From: Armillaria gallica
Lineage: Eukaryota; Basidiomycota; Agaricomycetes; Agaricales; Physalacriaceae
Assembly (NCBI GenBank): GCA_037576215.1
Contig: JBANDB010000007.1
Coordinates: 3,069,001 to 3,133,000, forward strand
DNA length: 64,000 nucleotides
Direction of reading: 5' to 3'
The translations under genes were made by a program, and so were the position numbers. How positions within the stretch are numbered: position 1 is the first letter of the stretch; each line of letters starts with the position of its first letter. The notes under the pieces were generated by a model. It searched no databases and was not told the origin of the DNA. It worked only from the letters and a program-made list of their open reading frames with translations. Shown in pieces: positions 35,111 through 47,095 of the stretch.

Positions 35111-36564
35111 TTTCAAGTCATACCTTTGGTTGATTTCTCCCCAGTGTCTGGACAACAACAATGTGTAACACACACCCTCCCTTCTTGGGGAGGGCGCGCG
35201 TTGTGATCCCTCTTGCTGGGAGTTGAACCTAGCTCATGGAGCGAATGACACGTGTCGCCGATATGACAGGATGAAGCTTCGCTGGCATTAAGATACTGTC
35301 GTTTACATGAGTGAGCAAGGTCATGTACGCTGTGCCCCATGCCCAGGGTGTGCAATCGAGTCGATGTGGAAGAGTGATGGAGAGTGGAAAGACAGATGGA
35401 AATAGTCAATATAAAGATAGTCTGCAGTGGTGGTGGCCCACCCCAACAGCAAGGGTTCACTGATGTAGTGACGAGAATCTCCGCAGAGAGCTTGGATATG
35501 GCAATGTTGAACGTTGTCCAGGAATGTCGTCGATACCAACTGACAGTCTTGCGTGGCCCAACTGGACACAGGAACGGAGAGCGATGTGACATTATGAAGC
35601 ATGTCCAGAAGACTTGAACGGCAATGGATGTCTGGTTTTGCATGAGACTTGTACGTCTGTGAGAGAACACGGCGACAAGGGATAAGGGTGACCTGTGGTG
35701 TCTGAAGCTGAAGCTTGGTGGAGCTTTTATGGGATCCACGATACAGTCTGGTTCCATGAGCCATTCTGGGAAGAGCGATTCCACCCTTCAGCTTCAATGA
35801 TGACAATACAGGTCAGAGTAGACGCCTGTTCTTTCCTTCCCTGCACATCAGCCGCCGTTGGTGGGTCCAGCTGCGACGTCTCTCTCAGCAGCAGCTCCTC
35901 CTCGCCCTTAAATACTGTACGCAGATTCATGGGTGGATAATAAGTTTGAGGAGATTGGGAGCAAGATCGTGGTTTGTTCGAGGAAGGGAGATATGGCCAT
36001 GGTTGTATAGTTGCCAGCAAAATATCAGCGATCCTGCAGACAGCTTGTACGAGAAGCTAGTCGATGTGATTCTCTGATCGTGTGGGTGTACAATCACTAG
36101 GATGGGCACGTCCGCACCACATTCTTCAACCCTGAACACCGCTGATTTCTCCCTGATTTTTCCCCAATGACATTGGTGGTAGTTGACGTAGGATACCGGC
36201 GTACAGTCTGAAGTCCGAAAATCTGAAACAGCGCTAGCTCTCGCCATCCTCCTTCATTGGTGCCGAAATTGAAACCTCATCCCAACCGTTCTCTGCTGAC
36301 TGTGGCTGGTTTCCTGAACATCATGGTAACTTGTTTACGAGCTGCGACATGAAAAGAAGAAAATTGAAGGAGCGTGCTGCCAGTGAGACCTAAGCAGTCT
36401 CAGACCTCAACCCGTCTTTGTCTCTTACCTTGAGCTTGTTGATTCTCAGACCCAGAAAAGTAATGTACAATCTTGATGATGCAGAAGGACACTACTGATT
36501 TTCAAACAGGCTAGTACTCTTGTTGCTAATCTTTTTTTCGCTCTCTCTGACTCAGTGTACCAGA
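35111..36564. other. No recognised gene; possible tRNA-derived relic
   Basis: The minus strand near 35225 reads GGTTCAACTCCC, a good box B, but no convincing box A precedes it, so any SINE assignment is weak. The long minus-strand frame 35784-35113 spans this sequence and looks non-coding. Nothing else is recognised. Confidence 0.3.
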
Positions 36565-37427
36565 ATGGCCATGCCTGCAATCACCTTTGTAGTCAAATTA
36601 GAGGGAATTTTCAAAGCGGTATCCACCTCCTAGACGTTCAGCCATAATTACGGTGCCACCAGATGCTACCATTGCAGACTTGGAAAGAATGATTATCAAG
36701 ACTATCCAGTTACCTGATTGTCCTTTGGTTTTAAAGGCTGATGACGGTCTATACTCATACATCACTACAGAGCCCGCATCCCAAGTACCGAGAACCTCTT
36801 ATGGCAGGCATGTCGTGCACGTATATCCTCTGCCACCCCTTCAACTGGTTTCCCTCATAGGTATACACAAATTACCTTTCGAGACTCCTCTCGACCTTGT
36901 GTGTCAGGTCACAGTGCTCTTTCGCCCCTCCATGCTTCGTGACCCACCAGTCCACTTTGGTACCCCGCTTGAAAGTCACTATCATGTGGAGTTTTACAGA
37001 GCCGCGTCATCTTTGACTGATAATGCTATCGTTTTGTCTCCGGATTTTGCAACTAATCCAAATCATGATATTTGAGGCCAGATTGATTTTCTCTTGGCGC
37101 ACAAGAAGTGGGGCATTGAGATTACGAGGGACGGAATTCGGTTGGATGGTGGCCATAATCCGCAACTCGAAAACTACAGGCAATGGCTTGAGGAAGGAGA
37201 TATGACCCGGTATATATTTATGGACTATCGGGTGACGCGACCAGTCCACTCGCATCCAGGTGCGGTAATTCGTTGATTCACATTTGAAAAGGAGCTTACA
37301 TGTCTTTTTGCTACTAGATACTCAGCATCTACATCATATCGTCTTTAACGGAAAGTTCAAAGACTATGATATCCTTCAAGGAAGCGATCTCTCAGTCACC
37401 TGTCATGGTAGTTTGTCGAAGATGTGA
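36565..37427 (+). pseudogene. Broken gene: ubiquitin-like header and nuclease-like domain
   Basis: It starts MAMPAITFVVKLEG. A one-base shift near 36620 leads into the frame with VPPDATIADLERMIIK, a beta-grasp-like header. The middle has FETPLDLVCQVTVLF and the block HYHVEFYRAAS...DNAIVLSPDFAT. A TGA at 37073-37075 interrupts the frame, which continues as GQIDFLLAHKKWGIEITRDG, a D...ExT arrangement like restriction-endonuclease-fold enzymes. An intron from about 37259 to 37318 precedes the last exon ending at 37427. Header plus nuclease-like body recalls Crinkler-type proteins, an expanded family in many agarics. Role in this organism unknown; this copy is broken twice. Confidence 0.55.
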
Positions 37428-38257
37428 GGCTAGCGCTCAGAGCGACTTGCCATCAATCCTGTGTTTGTATCAAAAAGTATCAATTCACAGCTAATGTTTT
37501 ATTTCATGATGCTGGTGCATAAATCACGCTCGACATTGCAAATGCAAGTTTTCACTTAAGTAAACGAAGTTCCAAGAGATAGCCACCACTGCCTCAAATT
37601 TCTATGACAAAATGGGGGTTGCATGACTCGTTTAATCTTAATCGATAATCTCTGGTCGCATTGGAGCCTATTGGATGGCAATATAGCATCTCGCTGCTCC
37701 TTAGAGCTTGCGATCGGGTGATCAATATCAAGTAAAACCCAACAGGTTAGGAAGGACTAGGATGTCTACGAATGGCAAACTTGATGGTAACGTCTCCGGT
37801 GACAAGCTACCTTCGAAGGCGAGAAGCTTGGCAGACGTGCATCAAAAAACATACACAACATGCACCCTCTACATCACGACTCTTTTGACTGGGATTGAAC
37901 TTGGCAACAGCACGTAAGTAGGCTTGGAATTACTGGACTTTAATGTGAGATCTCGTGAGAACCTGCGAGGTCTCGTGAGATCTCGTGCACTCCTGCAAGC
38001 TCCCGCGTGATCTCGCGGGCTCTTGCAAGACCCCGAGAGATCTCACAAGCAGGCCCTTGATCGGCATCGGATGGCACGGGTATTCCAATCAGCGATTACT
38101 ACAATAGGGAACTGACCAAGCACTCTTCATCACAGTAGTCACATTCACCCTCGGCCAGACTTGGTGCACACATCCAGACGACTTTAATAAAATATAATTT
38201 ATTTTTTGAGTGCATCCAATTGGACAAGTTTGAAAGTACTTCGTGCTCTTGCCCACC
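37428..38257. other. Upstream region of the HECT-like gene
   Basis: No gene. At about 37945-38050 there is a cluster of TCTCGTGAGA-like and TCTCGCG motifs. Confidence 0.5.
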
Positions 38258-41200
38258 ATGCCAACTGAACCCCAGCCCGTATCATTGGCAGCACTCTTCA
38301 GCAAATCCCAAACGGCACGTCGGCCAGCGCTAAAACCAGCCCCTACCAATCAGAGCGAACCTAGTGCATCTGAACCACCTCCCCTTTCTACCACCAACAC
38401 AGACACGGCCACCACAGCACCCAGCCGTACTATCCAGCCTGTCGTGACCACCTCTCCGCTTCACATGCTTGCAGCTGCAGGCATCTATCCACAGCCAAGA
38501 CACACGACATCTAACCCCTCCAACCCACTCCCCCAGCCATATGTCCAACCCAGACCAGCCGTTGCTGGTCTGCTCTCACACGGTTTCAACCCAAACACCT
38601 TCATTGGGAAGCTTCCACGTCCTGGCCCCACAACATTCATAGGCTCGAACACCACCGGGCGAAAGAAAGCCTCCATCATGCACAACACATGGAAGCACGG
38701 TGAAGCACCCACTGGCCACATCATCATCTACCCATTTCTCAGTCCATACCATTGCAAACGGGCCAAAAAAAATCGAGACCCAGATGTGCAAACGGGATAT
38801 CCACTGCCCCAGTCCGACATTTACAGCATCGAGCACTCTGAAGTCATCCCCTTCCGTGAACACATGCAAAAGCTAGACTTATGCATTACCTACCACACTG
38901 ATTCGAATGATACTTACAAGACCACACACGAGAAGCTCTTGGCGCATAACGCCCAAAGTGGCAAACCACAGATACCAGGTCTGAAGACTACAGACCTTGA
39001 GAATCTCACCTTTGACAACATGGGATGGTGCTTTCTTCAGCTCATCAAGTCCGGTAATGAGGGATTTCTCCTGGGGTTCAACACCCAGCACACCGAGCAA
39101 AAATCCAATGTGCACTATCTCATTCACTATGCCAGCCTCGAGGCCAAGTTTCTTTATGGCAGCAAGAAGCACATGATAGCCACTCCTGGCCAGTTCACAA
39201 TTGTAATTGGTGAGTATCCCGACAGATACATGTAGCCCCGAAAAAAGCTGACATTGAGGACCTAGCACCAACCTGTGGTACCATTTGTCATGACCTCTCC
39301 AACAGAAACTTGTACGTCGGAGACTATGGCACCAACGGTATCCCAGATGCTGCACGACACAGATTGCATGCCTGTTTTGCAGAGTGAGTCATGCACAATC
39401 TGACCTTTGTTATGCAGCGCCGGGGTGGATTGGTTGACGAGAATGCTTTGCCTTGTTTGTGTGCATGCCGAGGTCTGTGTCCCGACCCATTGAAACCAGA
39501 CGTCCCAGTCAGTGAGGGAATTCCACGGTGTCCTGCATTTATCAATTGCCATCCAGTCCAGGAGGTAAACCAGGTGAGCCACAAAACAGCACTCTTCAGC
39601 GGCACTGACGGCCCATAGCGCGACCCCTCGAACCACCGCTCAAACAAGCATGCAGCTCCATCGCAGTCACCCTCACCCCATCATGCACCTTTACGGCCGT
39701 TGTCACCTATACCACGTCCGGAGGACATACCACCACCCCTCCCACTTCCTCCCCCCCACTATGCTGGTGAAGTTTGGCCAGAGCCTCAACTTGCTGAACA
39801 TGCCCGAGCAATGCAGTTTCACCAGTTCTTTACCCAACTCGTTGACCACATTGACACCTTCAGCGATGATGCCCTCGTTCTGAAAGGACCAGACATATCT
39901 GCTCTTGCAGAGGCGGTCATTACGCTGAGTCTGTATTATGCCGAAGAGGCTTGGGACAATGTAAGCCAATGCTTTGTGAGGTACATGGACAAGCCTCTAG
40001 GACCATGGTTTAATTCCCCCGGGATTACCTGTGATAATTGGAACGAACCAGCCAGGTTTGGACGCATGAAGATTGTCCTCGATGGTCCTGGGAGCCACAG
40101 AGATGGCATCAACAAACTGGTCTTCAGAGAGGCACTGCACAAAGTCTTGGCCGATACAGATTGTTACGCCTCTATGCCAAACAACTCAAGCTACTTTACT
40201 GCCAAATTTCCCATGACCAGATGTACGAAGAAGGAAATGACGGCGTGGCAAGCTCAGGGCCTGCTCCTCGCTGCGTGCACCATTACATTTCGAATGCCAC
40301 CTTTGCCCATATCCCCATTCCTCTTCCTCACCCTCATTTTGGAGAGAAGACAGTTGCCCGGTGTACTAGACGCCCTTACCGGACCTATCATCAAGGCCAT
40401 CAACCCTGCCTGTGAGGGTTTCATGCAACCTTGGCTGGGACACAGGTTGACTGAGCCCCTGACGTCGGAGCCACAAGTGAATTGGGGAAGAGATCAGAGG
40501 TACCTCTGGGTCACACACTTCTGTGAGCCCCATTTGACGGTGAGTTCCAAAACCGCTGATGAGCCTCAAGGCTCTGTGCGCTCTGAAATCGCGAACACCA
40601 CTTACAATTTATCGCCTATCTCCCTTACGCGGCCTTTCACTAAACCAAACATTGCAAGTCCGGCACAGGTCGAATCATATTAAATTTCCCACTCCACGCG
40701 AACTTTCACTCCGATATCTATGAGTCATTGTGCCTCAAGGCACATTGATTGCCAATCCTTCCGCAGTAAATTAGACACGCGTCATTATTCTGGGCCTTTG
40801 CACGTGGACAGAGCCATACGATCACGCGGTTTAACTACGCGTAGGCTATGCATAGCTACGGATTCTCAAGAGGCCATATGGATACGCCTTTACAGCTTAG
40901 AAATATAGTAGAGATTAGTGAGCCATTAACTGCGGCTGAGTAAGTAGTAAGTAAATTAGTAAACCTTCCGTAGCTTTATTAGGCTACGCGAACTTTTAAT
41001 AAGTATGCACAGTAGAGTAGCACACGGTATAGTGAACTACGGTTACAAATAGTTCGCTATGCTCACAAATCATGTACTGCGGTTATCAAGCCAAGGCAAA
41101 AGTTCGCTTACTTAGCAAGTACAGTTCTGTAGTATAAAAGATAACGGCCTGTAGATAGAAAAAGGACAGTTCTCCATAGAGGATACACACACCACACACA

Positions 41201-42751
41201 CCACCCAATACACGCGAATTAAAGTTAATATCTCTACGTTCTTAAGAGATATAACACTTTGCGAAGTTTCTCAAAACTCGCTAGCTACCAAGTGTTAAAT
41301 AACTTGATTCACGTCCTCTCGTCCAAAACACAAGCAAGGGTATCATATAAAGACTACCTTGTTTGTCATCCTCCTGTCATAAATTCGCATACCTGAAGAC
41401 TTCAAAGGGTAATCCGTAGCTAGGGTTCCGAACTTTAGTCTCTAACACCAACAGCATACTGTTCCTATAAGTTAGGAACGATACTAATTCGAGTTTCTCT
41501 AGATAAGCCAGCTCCATCTCTGCGTTTCTCTAAAGAAAGCACGCGAGCATAGGAAAATATCTTCTACCGGAACCGTAGCCAGGATTCCGACACCAAATAG
41601 TTCGCGCCGCATCTAGGTCGCCTCCGCTCAGCATACACCCACGTTTACGCACCTTTTCCCTTCCAGGAAAGTTCGCGTACATACCTTGAGCCTCTGAACA
41701 GCCTTCAGAGAATCATAACAAAGCGTAGCAACACGTCGCTACACCACCAGGAAGCTACAGTCATCGCATGGAGGTGCAAGACTAGACTCGCTAGAACCTG
41801 CCTTCAGATTCTGTGTTTGACTATACTTGCCGTTACAGGTCTTGTGTTTTCTGCCCGCAGGAGTCTCTAGGTTCATCACCGCTGCACATTCGGCCTCTCG
41901 CTCATCATGGTGAGCATGGCAGGCTCTGGAGGTAACTAATGACCTCGAAAAGTCCATACTTCAGAACAGGCTGGTTCTTAGACTCATCCTATTGTCGCAT
42001 CCACTGGCGGAGCAGAGCGACACTTTCAATGCCCTGCAGCAGGGATTCGCGTTCAATTTTGGACACGCGTCATACAGGCGTGGAGTGGTACGTCAGCAGG
42101 TCCTGATTCCATGTGCCCTGGTCAATAATGTACCCATCTTCAGCCGTCCCTTTTTCAGAGCAGCTATCCAACCATCCACAGGGATTCCCAACACCTGCTG
42201 TTGTACCTGCAGGGCATCTATGACCGAAAAATCCACTCTGCCGATGATCTCATGAAGGTCATAGACATCCAGTGGAGCGAAGTCGCAACAGACCCATTTT
42301 GTTCTAGAAGAGTGGACCTAGGATTCGGCAAAGACCATAATGGCGATGACCTACCACTTTACCTAGGCATCAAGCAAGCACTCCAACAGTGCTTGCGTAC
42401 CTACTTTCAAAAGGACTTGACCAGGCGTGGGGAGCGATTTCTCGTTATGGCAATGAGCCTGCCTTATATGCCCTGTGTGGGTTCAGAAATCAAGGTATGG
42501 CATGTACCTCATGATGAAGTGTACGCTATCGGTAACACGACCTTTCACAGATCAACCTCCAGCTGCCAGGGTATACTGATATGCTGTCCCAGACGTTCCG
42601 CTCCAACACTTGTTTCTCGCTAGTGAAGATCAAGCTTGATATGAACCTTTGCCGGCTCTTGGCCAGGCAATCGACTGATGTATTCCCCAATTTTACTGCT
42701 TGCTTGGACCTTTGGCTATCCAATGATGCAAACATCGTGACAATGGTGTAG
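38258..42751 (+). CDS. HECT-like E3 ubiquitin ligase
   Basis: A multi-exon gene. Exon 1 (38258-39209) encodes a proline-, serine- and threonine-rich leader and a conserved N-terminal region. Short exons follow from 39266. A long exon (about 39619-40539) has an N-lobe-like part: GPGSHRDGINKLVFREAL, 'PNNSSYF', and LLLAACTITFRMPPLPISPFL. After a 1.4-kb intron that holds a solo LTR, exons from about 41985 and 42136 give LLLYLQGIYDRKIHSADDL. The last exon encodes the C-lobe with FRSNTCFSLVKI, where the Cys codon at 42611-42613 matches the HECT catalytic cysteine, and ends at TAG 42749-42751. HECT ligases accept ubiquitin from E2 and pass it to substrates. Exon borders in 39384-39620 are uncertain. 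It may still be functional. Confidence 0.65.
40553..40556. other. Solo LTR target duplication, left
   Basis: CCGC, identical to 41879-41882. Confidence 0.75.
40557..41878 (+). mobile_element. Solo LTR in an intron
   Basis: 1,322 bp with TGATG...CATCA ends and a CCGC duplication. Its first 20 bases, TGATGAGCCTCAAGGCTCTG, closely match the complement of the end of the 1,689-bp LTRs at 44.8 and 60.0 kb. Its last bases match the complement of their start, so it is a related family in the opposite orientation. A TATAAAAG box lies at 41133-41140 on the plus strand, preceded by GTAG as in the other family. It begins only 17 bp after the 5' splice site of a HECT-gene intron. Recombination between two LTRs is the usual origin of such solo copies. 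Confidence 0.85.
41879..41882. other. Solo LTR target duplication, right
   Basis: CCGC, identical to 40553-40556. Confidence 0.75.
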
Positions 42752-42860
42752 ATAACACAATGTTCAAATAGTGATGATTACATGATGTTGTCACAGGACC
42801 ACCTGGTTGGTCACAGTACATGACAAAATAAACAACTGGCTGTACATAGTCCGATTCCTT

Positions 42861-44770
42861 CTAATATGGTGCTTCCCATTCCATAACATCGTGGTAATAA
42901 CCAGGAGCTTTGGAAAGAGAGACAGCGCGTTCCGAGTATTCGCCTTCGACATCAGGGATGTGCCTCAACCTCCGCGGTAAAATGGGGGCCCTGCGAAACG
43001 TGCTGTAGAAGGCCTCGCAATAGAACTCGGCCATCTCCTGTTGAACCGTTGTCAACATCTCCTCAGTATATCTGCTTCTTTCACCTCGAATTGTCTCTGG
43101 ACAGCTCTTCCAACAACACATCACATGGCGCATAGAACAGATGTATGGAGCCTGGCGCAACCAGCTTGGTTCTGAGATACCGCGGTGAGCGTCGCCAAGC
43201 TGTACCATCCAGCACTGGTCATAATGACCTCGAGGAAAGCAGTGGCCGAGATGTCTTTGATGCTTCCTCACAGCGGAATCCGTGTCGACGACCCGTAGAT
43301 GTTCATCCAATGATAAAAATTCCATCCTGAAAGCCAACTCGGACAATTCCCAAAGTATCTCGTGTACATCCTCTTCCTTTAAGTCTGGCATGGCCTTTCC
43401 TTGCCACAACACCTCGGTGCAGCCCTCCACCTCAACGGACATTTCTTCCATACAACCGGCCATGAAGTTGGCAGCCAATTCGCGACGATTGGTCTCCTTC
43501 CCTCTCACCCTGTCTTGTACGCCTGATTTCCCAACCCAGTTGTAGGTGAGAATCGTCCTCCACATTTGGTGACTAAGTTTCGCTGGACAGTATGACAGAG
43601 TCTGCATGGTGAGGTGGCCAGGGCGCAGGTGAAGCCATGTCTGGAGAGTGCTCATTCGCTTAGCCGAATCTGAGATCGTTACAAACAAATCAGGCCGAGG
43701 AAATGCAAAAGGCGCGGCAGGAACATGAACACGAGTCTTGTCTGCGTTGACCGCCAGCAGACCCTCTTTCCAAGGTGTGCTTATTTCAGGCAACAGCTCA
43801 TGAGTGATCACTAGCAATTTGTTCGACTTGTCTGGTTTTAAGTGGCCCTTTCTAGACCGGGCCATGTGATTATCTGTCGCCCCAAGCAGATTAGCACGCG
43901 AACGAACACAGATGGATGAAACTTACACGGTAAGAAGACTGCGTCAGCTGGGATCTTTCGCTTCCCTTGAGACTTGGTTCCCAATGACGCGTCTGTTCTC
44001 AGTTCTCCGACCGTCCAGACAAAGACATTCGGTATTCCAAGGTGCGACTTCGTGAAGTGATCAAACGCCTAGTATTTGGCCTCATCTGCTCCCGAGCCCA
44101 CATACACCGAAGGAAGATGCAAAGGACATGTGCCAAGGTGAACACGGCCGTTGACCGTGGTCAGGACCCCAACCTTGTCAATTCGTGTATGGGCCAAATC
44201 TTCCAGCGGGCGGAGGACCCACATGGGCACGCCTGCTCATTGTAACTGCTGAGCCACACCGATATCTGTAGTAAAGCATCCGACCAGATCGACGTTGACT
44301 TTGGGAATTGAACTGGAAGGAACTTCTGTGAATTTTCGCCGAACGGTGCTGTAAAACGTCCACAGAGCCTCCACTTCTAGAACCAGTCGTTGCGTCTCAG
44401 CAACGCATAGGCAAAGCCTGGCAAACGTCATTGGGAGGTTCCTCAGACGCTCCAGAAACATTGTCGCCCATCCCTTGAGTTCTTCCGCACAATTGGCCGC
44501 CACCACACAAGCGGCGTCGTCACGAACGAAAGTCTGACATCTTTCTAGGATGAACCTACAACGCTGAGCAAAACCAACTCGGCGTTCCATCACCCAAAAA
44601 TCCGGCCCTCAAACGAGTGAGGAGGTGTCCAGCTGGAGGAAGTCTCCTCGCATAGGCAGCTGAAACAAGGGCATGTCGGGATTGGACTTGTTCTGCTCAC
44701 AGAGTCGCAAGCACGACAAGTGGGGGCGTGATGTGCAGTAAGGTTGGGGCCACGACATAGGGTCATCCGG
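42861..44770 (-). pseudogene. Agaric expanded-family gene, 3' part
   Basis: This is the downstream half of a minus-strand gene whose 5' half lies at 61727-62108. From the insertion point the frame runs DDPMSWPQPYC, a TGA at 44611-44609, MERRVGFAQRC, CFTTDIGVAQQL, a TGA at 44239-44237, AGVPMWVLRPLEDL, YVGSGADEAKY, a TAG at 44071-44069, AFDHFTKSHLG, then an intron near 43926-43874 and a 334-codon last exon (43865-42861) that is fully open. I recognise the AG(V/I)P(M/V)W block as characteristic of a large family of unknown function in agaric genomes. Three stops plus the retrotransposon make it non-functional. It converges tail-to-tail with the HECT-like gene. Confidence 0.65.
44767..44770. other. 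Retrotransposon target duplication, left
   Basis: CCGG, identical to 61727-61730. Confidence 0.85.
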
Positions 44771-46459
44771 TGATGGGCCTAAGACTTCCGTGGCAACGGC
44801 AACACCAACTCGGAATGAGATTGGTTAATTAACGTAGTGGCACAGCAATCAAGGCGATCGTGTGTGCGAGTGGTTCGGGGCACCTCCGTGCAGTAGAACA
44901 ATTCCTCTATACGCAAGAATACACTGCGACTTTAAGTCTGCAAAGTAGTACTGCTTGGTAGTCGAGTACTAAATGCTATGGCTTCAAGCCGGTAGGGATC
45001 TCTCGAAATGAGAGGGAACGAAAACGGGTATGATGTGAATACCACGAATCCGTATGAGAAAACGTGCTGCGAGACTAGAAAACGTCGCTGGGCGATAGTC
45101 TGAGCGGGGAGAACGATGGAAGATAGACTAAACGGTCAGCAATAGTCTGTGGGCGAGCGAAGCGATGAGAAAACGGTGTGGGGACTGCGAGTGGCGAAAT
45201 AAACGTGGAACGAGGTGCGGAGGGTGGGCTGGCGAGAGAAAACGTGGAACTACGAAAACTGGTGGTGATACTGGTCCTATACGATGCGAGGGTGCTGAGT
45301 CGATGTCGAAACTTGTCTGGTACTGAAACGATCCTATCCTATATCAAACTAACCTTCAAGTCCACTTGGGGGACTGATACTATACGAAAACTGGCTGAAA
45401 CTGATCCTAAGTCTGCTCTGAGACTACCCAAGTGGGCAGCGATAACGATGACGAAAGTGAAACTGTAAAAACTCCAATGGTGCGAAGGTGAAACGATGAC
45501 GGCCTATAAAAGATAACGGGGGCGAGGTATAGCGCGGCGATCACGTATTGGCACAGTACGAGCGTGCACCAATAGTGTTAAGAGCGAAGAGCGCGTAGTG
45601 AAGGACTCTTCACAGTTAAAACTGTGAGATAACTCTGGTGAGCTCAAGAGTCGACGTGCAATCGAGAATATGCTGGTGTAAACGATATATTGCCGTAGAA
45701 CGGTGAATAAACGTTGTTTACTGGCGATAGACTAGAGCGTGACGATAATTGACGTAGTCTGGGGTCAACTGGAGATGAACTGCTTTTGAACTACGTTTTC
45801 TAACTAGTTTTTATACTACAAGTACGAATTTATAAATAGAGTATATATGCGAGACTTAGTAAGGCCGTAAGGCCTTGGCTTTGTAAAAATCGTAGGTAAC
45901 ATATGGTCCTTGGTCTTCTAAAGTAACAGCAACTTGTCGACGTTGCCGCGTATGGATGCGAACCGCATGGTTTTGCTGAGCGATGCACAGATCGTTAGGT
46001 GCTGTTTAGCTGCGGATTAGTTGAGCAATAGTCGTCGTGCTGAGGAGTACGCGTGGGGTAACGTTTTCTTGAAGCCTTGGCGAAGTAACAGCCTTAGTAA
46101 ACATGGTCTGTAGTTGCCGTAGCTGCTATTGTCATAGCTGGGAGGGTACTCGTGTCAATCACGTCATTTTCATTAAGTGATCAATGAGCGCGTCAACTAG
46201 GTGCTTCTGAGTGATGCGTCAATTCCGTATTGGGATGATTGTCGATCGAAGGTGCCTTGCCATGATGAAGTACGGCAATTATGATGCGTGGCAAGATGGG
46301 ATGGATAACAAAGTGCGTAAGGAGCGGTTGCCGTAGGATGAAAGTGGTATCAGTGGGTGTGCGATCATTGGTTTGCTGAAAGGCCGTTGAAGGGATAGTA
46401 GCGTTAATTAGCAGGCAAAATCCGCGAATTCTGAGCGTACAGAGCCTGGAGGCTCATCA
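44771..46459 (-). repeat. 3' LTR
   Basis: 1,689 bp. On the minus strand a TATAAAA box lies at 45815-45809. On the plus strand a second TATAAAAG lies at 45505-45512 and faces the antisense genes. A 96-codon frame in it is a by-product. Confidence 0.93.
45505..45512 (+). promoter_or_regulatory. Candidate antisense TATA box in LTR
   Basis: TATAAAAG followed by ATAACGG on the plus strand, about 1.6 kb before the first antisense gene. The same string occurs at 60772-60779 in the other LTR. Whether it is used is unknown. Confidence 0.3.
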
Positions 46460-46475
46460 TCCCCCCTAAACTTTT
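46460..46475 (-). promoter_or_regulatory. Polypurine tract
   Basis: The minus strand reads AAAAGTTTAGGGGGGA directly before the 3' LTR, the expected primer for plus-strand DNA synthesis. Confidence 0.8.
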
Positions 46476-47095
46476 ATTATGTTACTTGGGAACATAAGAT
46501 CCATGCTTGAGGTAACCGTATTCCCATGAGAAGTCAGGGTTTTGGGCTCGGTTGCCAGGAGATAATGTGGTGGCTGTACGATCTATCTGATATTGGTGAT
46601 CGAATTGCTATAGATGCGTCGGTGATCTAAAGATAGACACCGTTAATTGCTGTTCACAGGCACAGAAGTCATCGTATGTCTTCTCGTTTCGCGACGGAAT
46701 CTTCTGTGACGCGTGAAAGAGTGGAGAACTTTCTGTTGCCGTGTGACAAGTTGGACTTAGAGAAATTTTCCATTCATCTCTCTTCCTTTCTTACTTTCGC
46801 CTTTGCCCTCTCGTTCCCCTCTACTTGCACAATCGTCCTCTTTTCTCTTTTGCTTGTGCGTCCGTTGTCTTTTCCCACAAAGACGCTCTTCCTCCTGTAC
46901 TTGGAGGTGAGTCCCCTTTTCTTGGACACCGTTTGTTACACAGACGGATCCCTTTGACTTTGATGCGTGCTGACGACCTCCTTCGGTTTTACTGAAGGTG
47001 TTTCTAGTGCCGTTTCCTTCGCTCTTCTCTCACTTCACCGGTGTTCAACGCTGGTGAGGTTATCCTCCGAACGTTTGACTCGTCGTCTCCGAACA

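Noticed and set aside
35113..35806. 223-codon minus-strand frame as a gene
   Set aside because: Serine-, histidine- and cysteine-rich translation without motif, overlapping another long frame in a different phase and a tRNA-like box B.
45178..45468. 96-codon frame also present at 60445-60735
   Set aside because: It lies inside both LTRs; identity reflects LTR identity, not selection on a protein.
46676..46957. Small secreted or membrane protein upstream of antisense gene 1
   Set aside because: Pyrimidine-rich leader giving hydrophobic translation by composition; more likely the 5' untranslated region.
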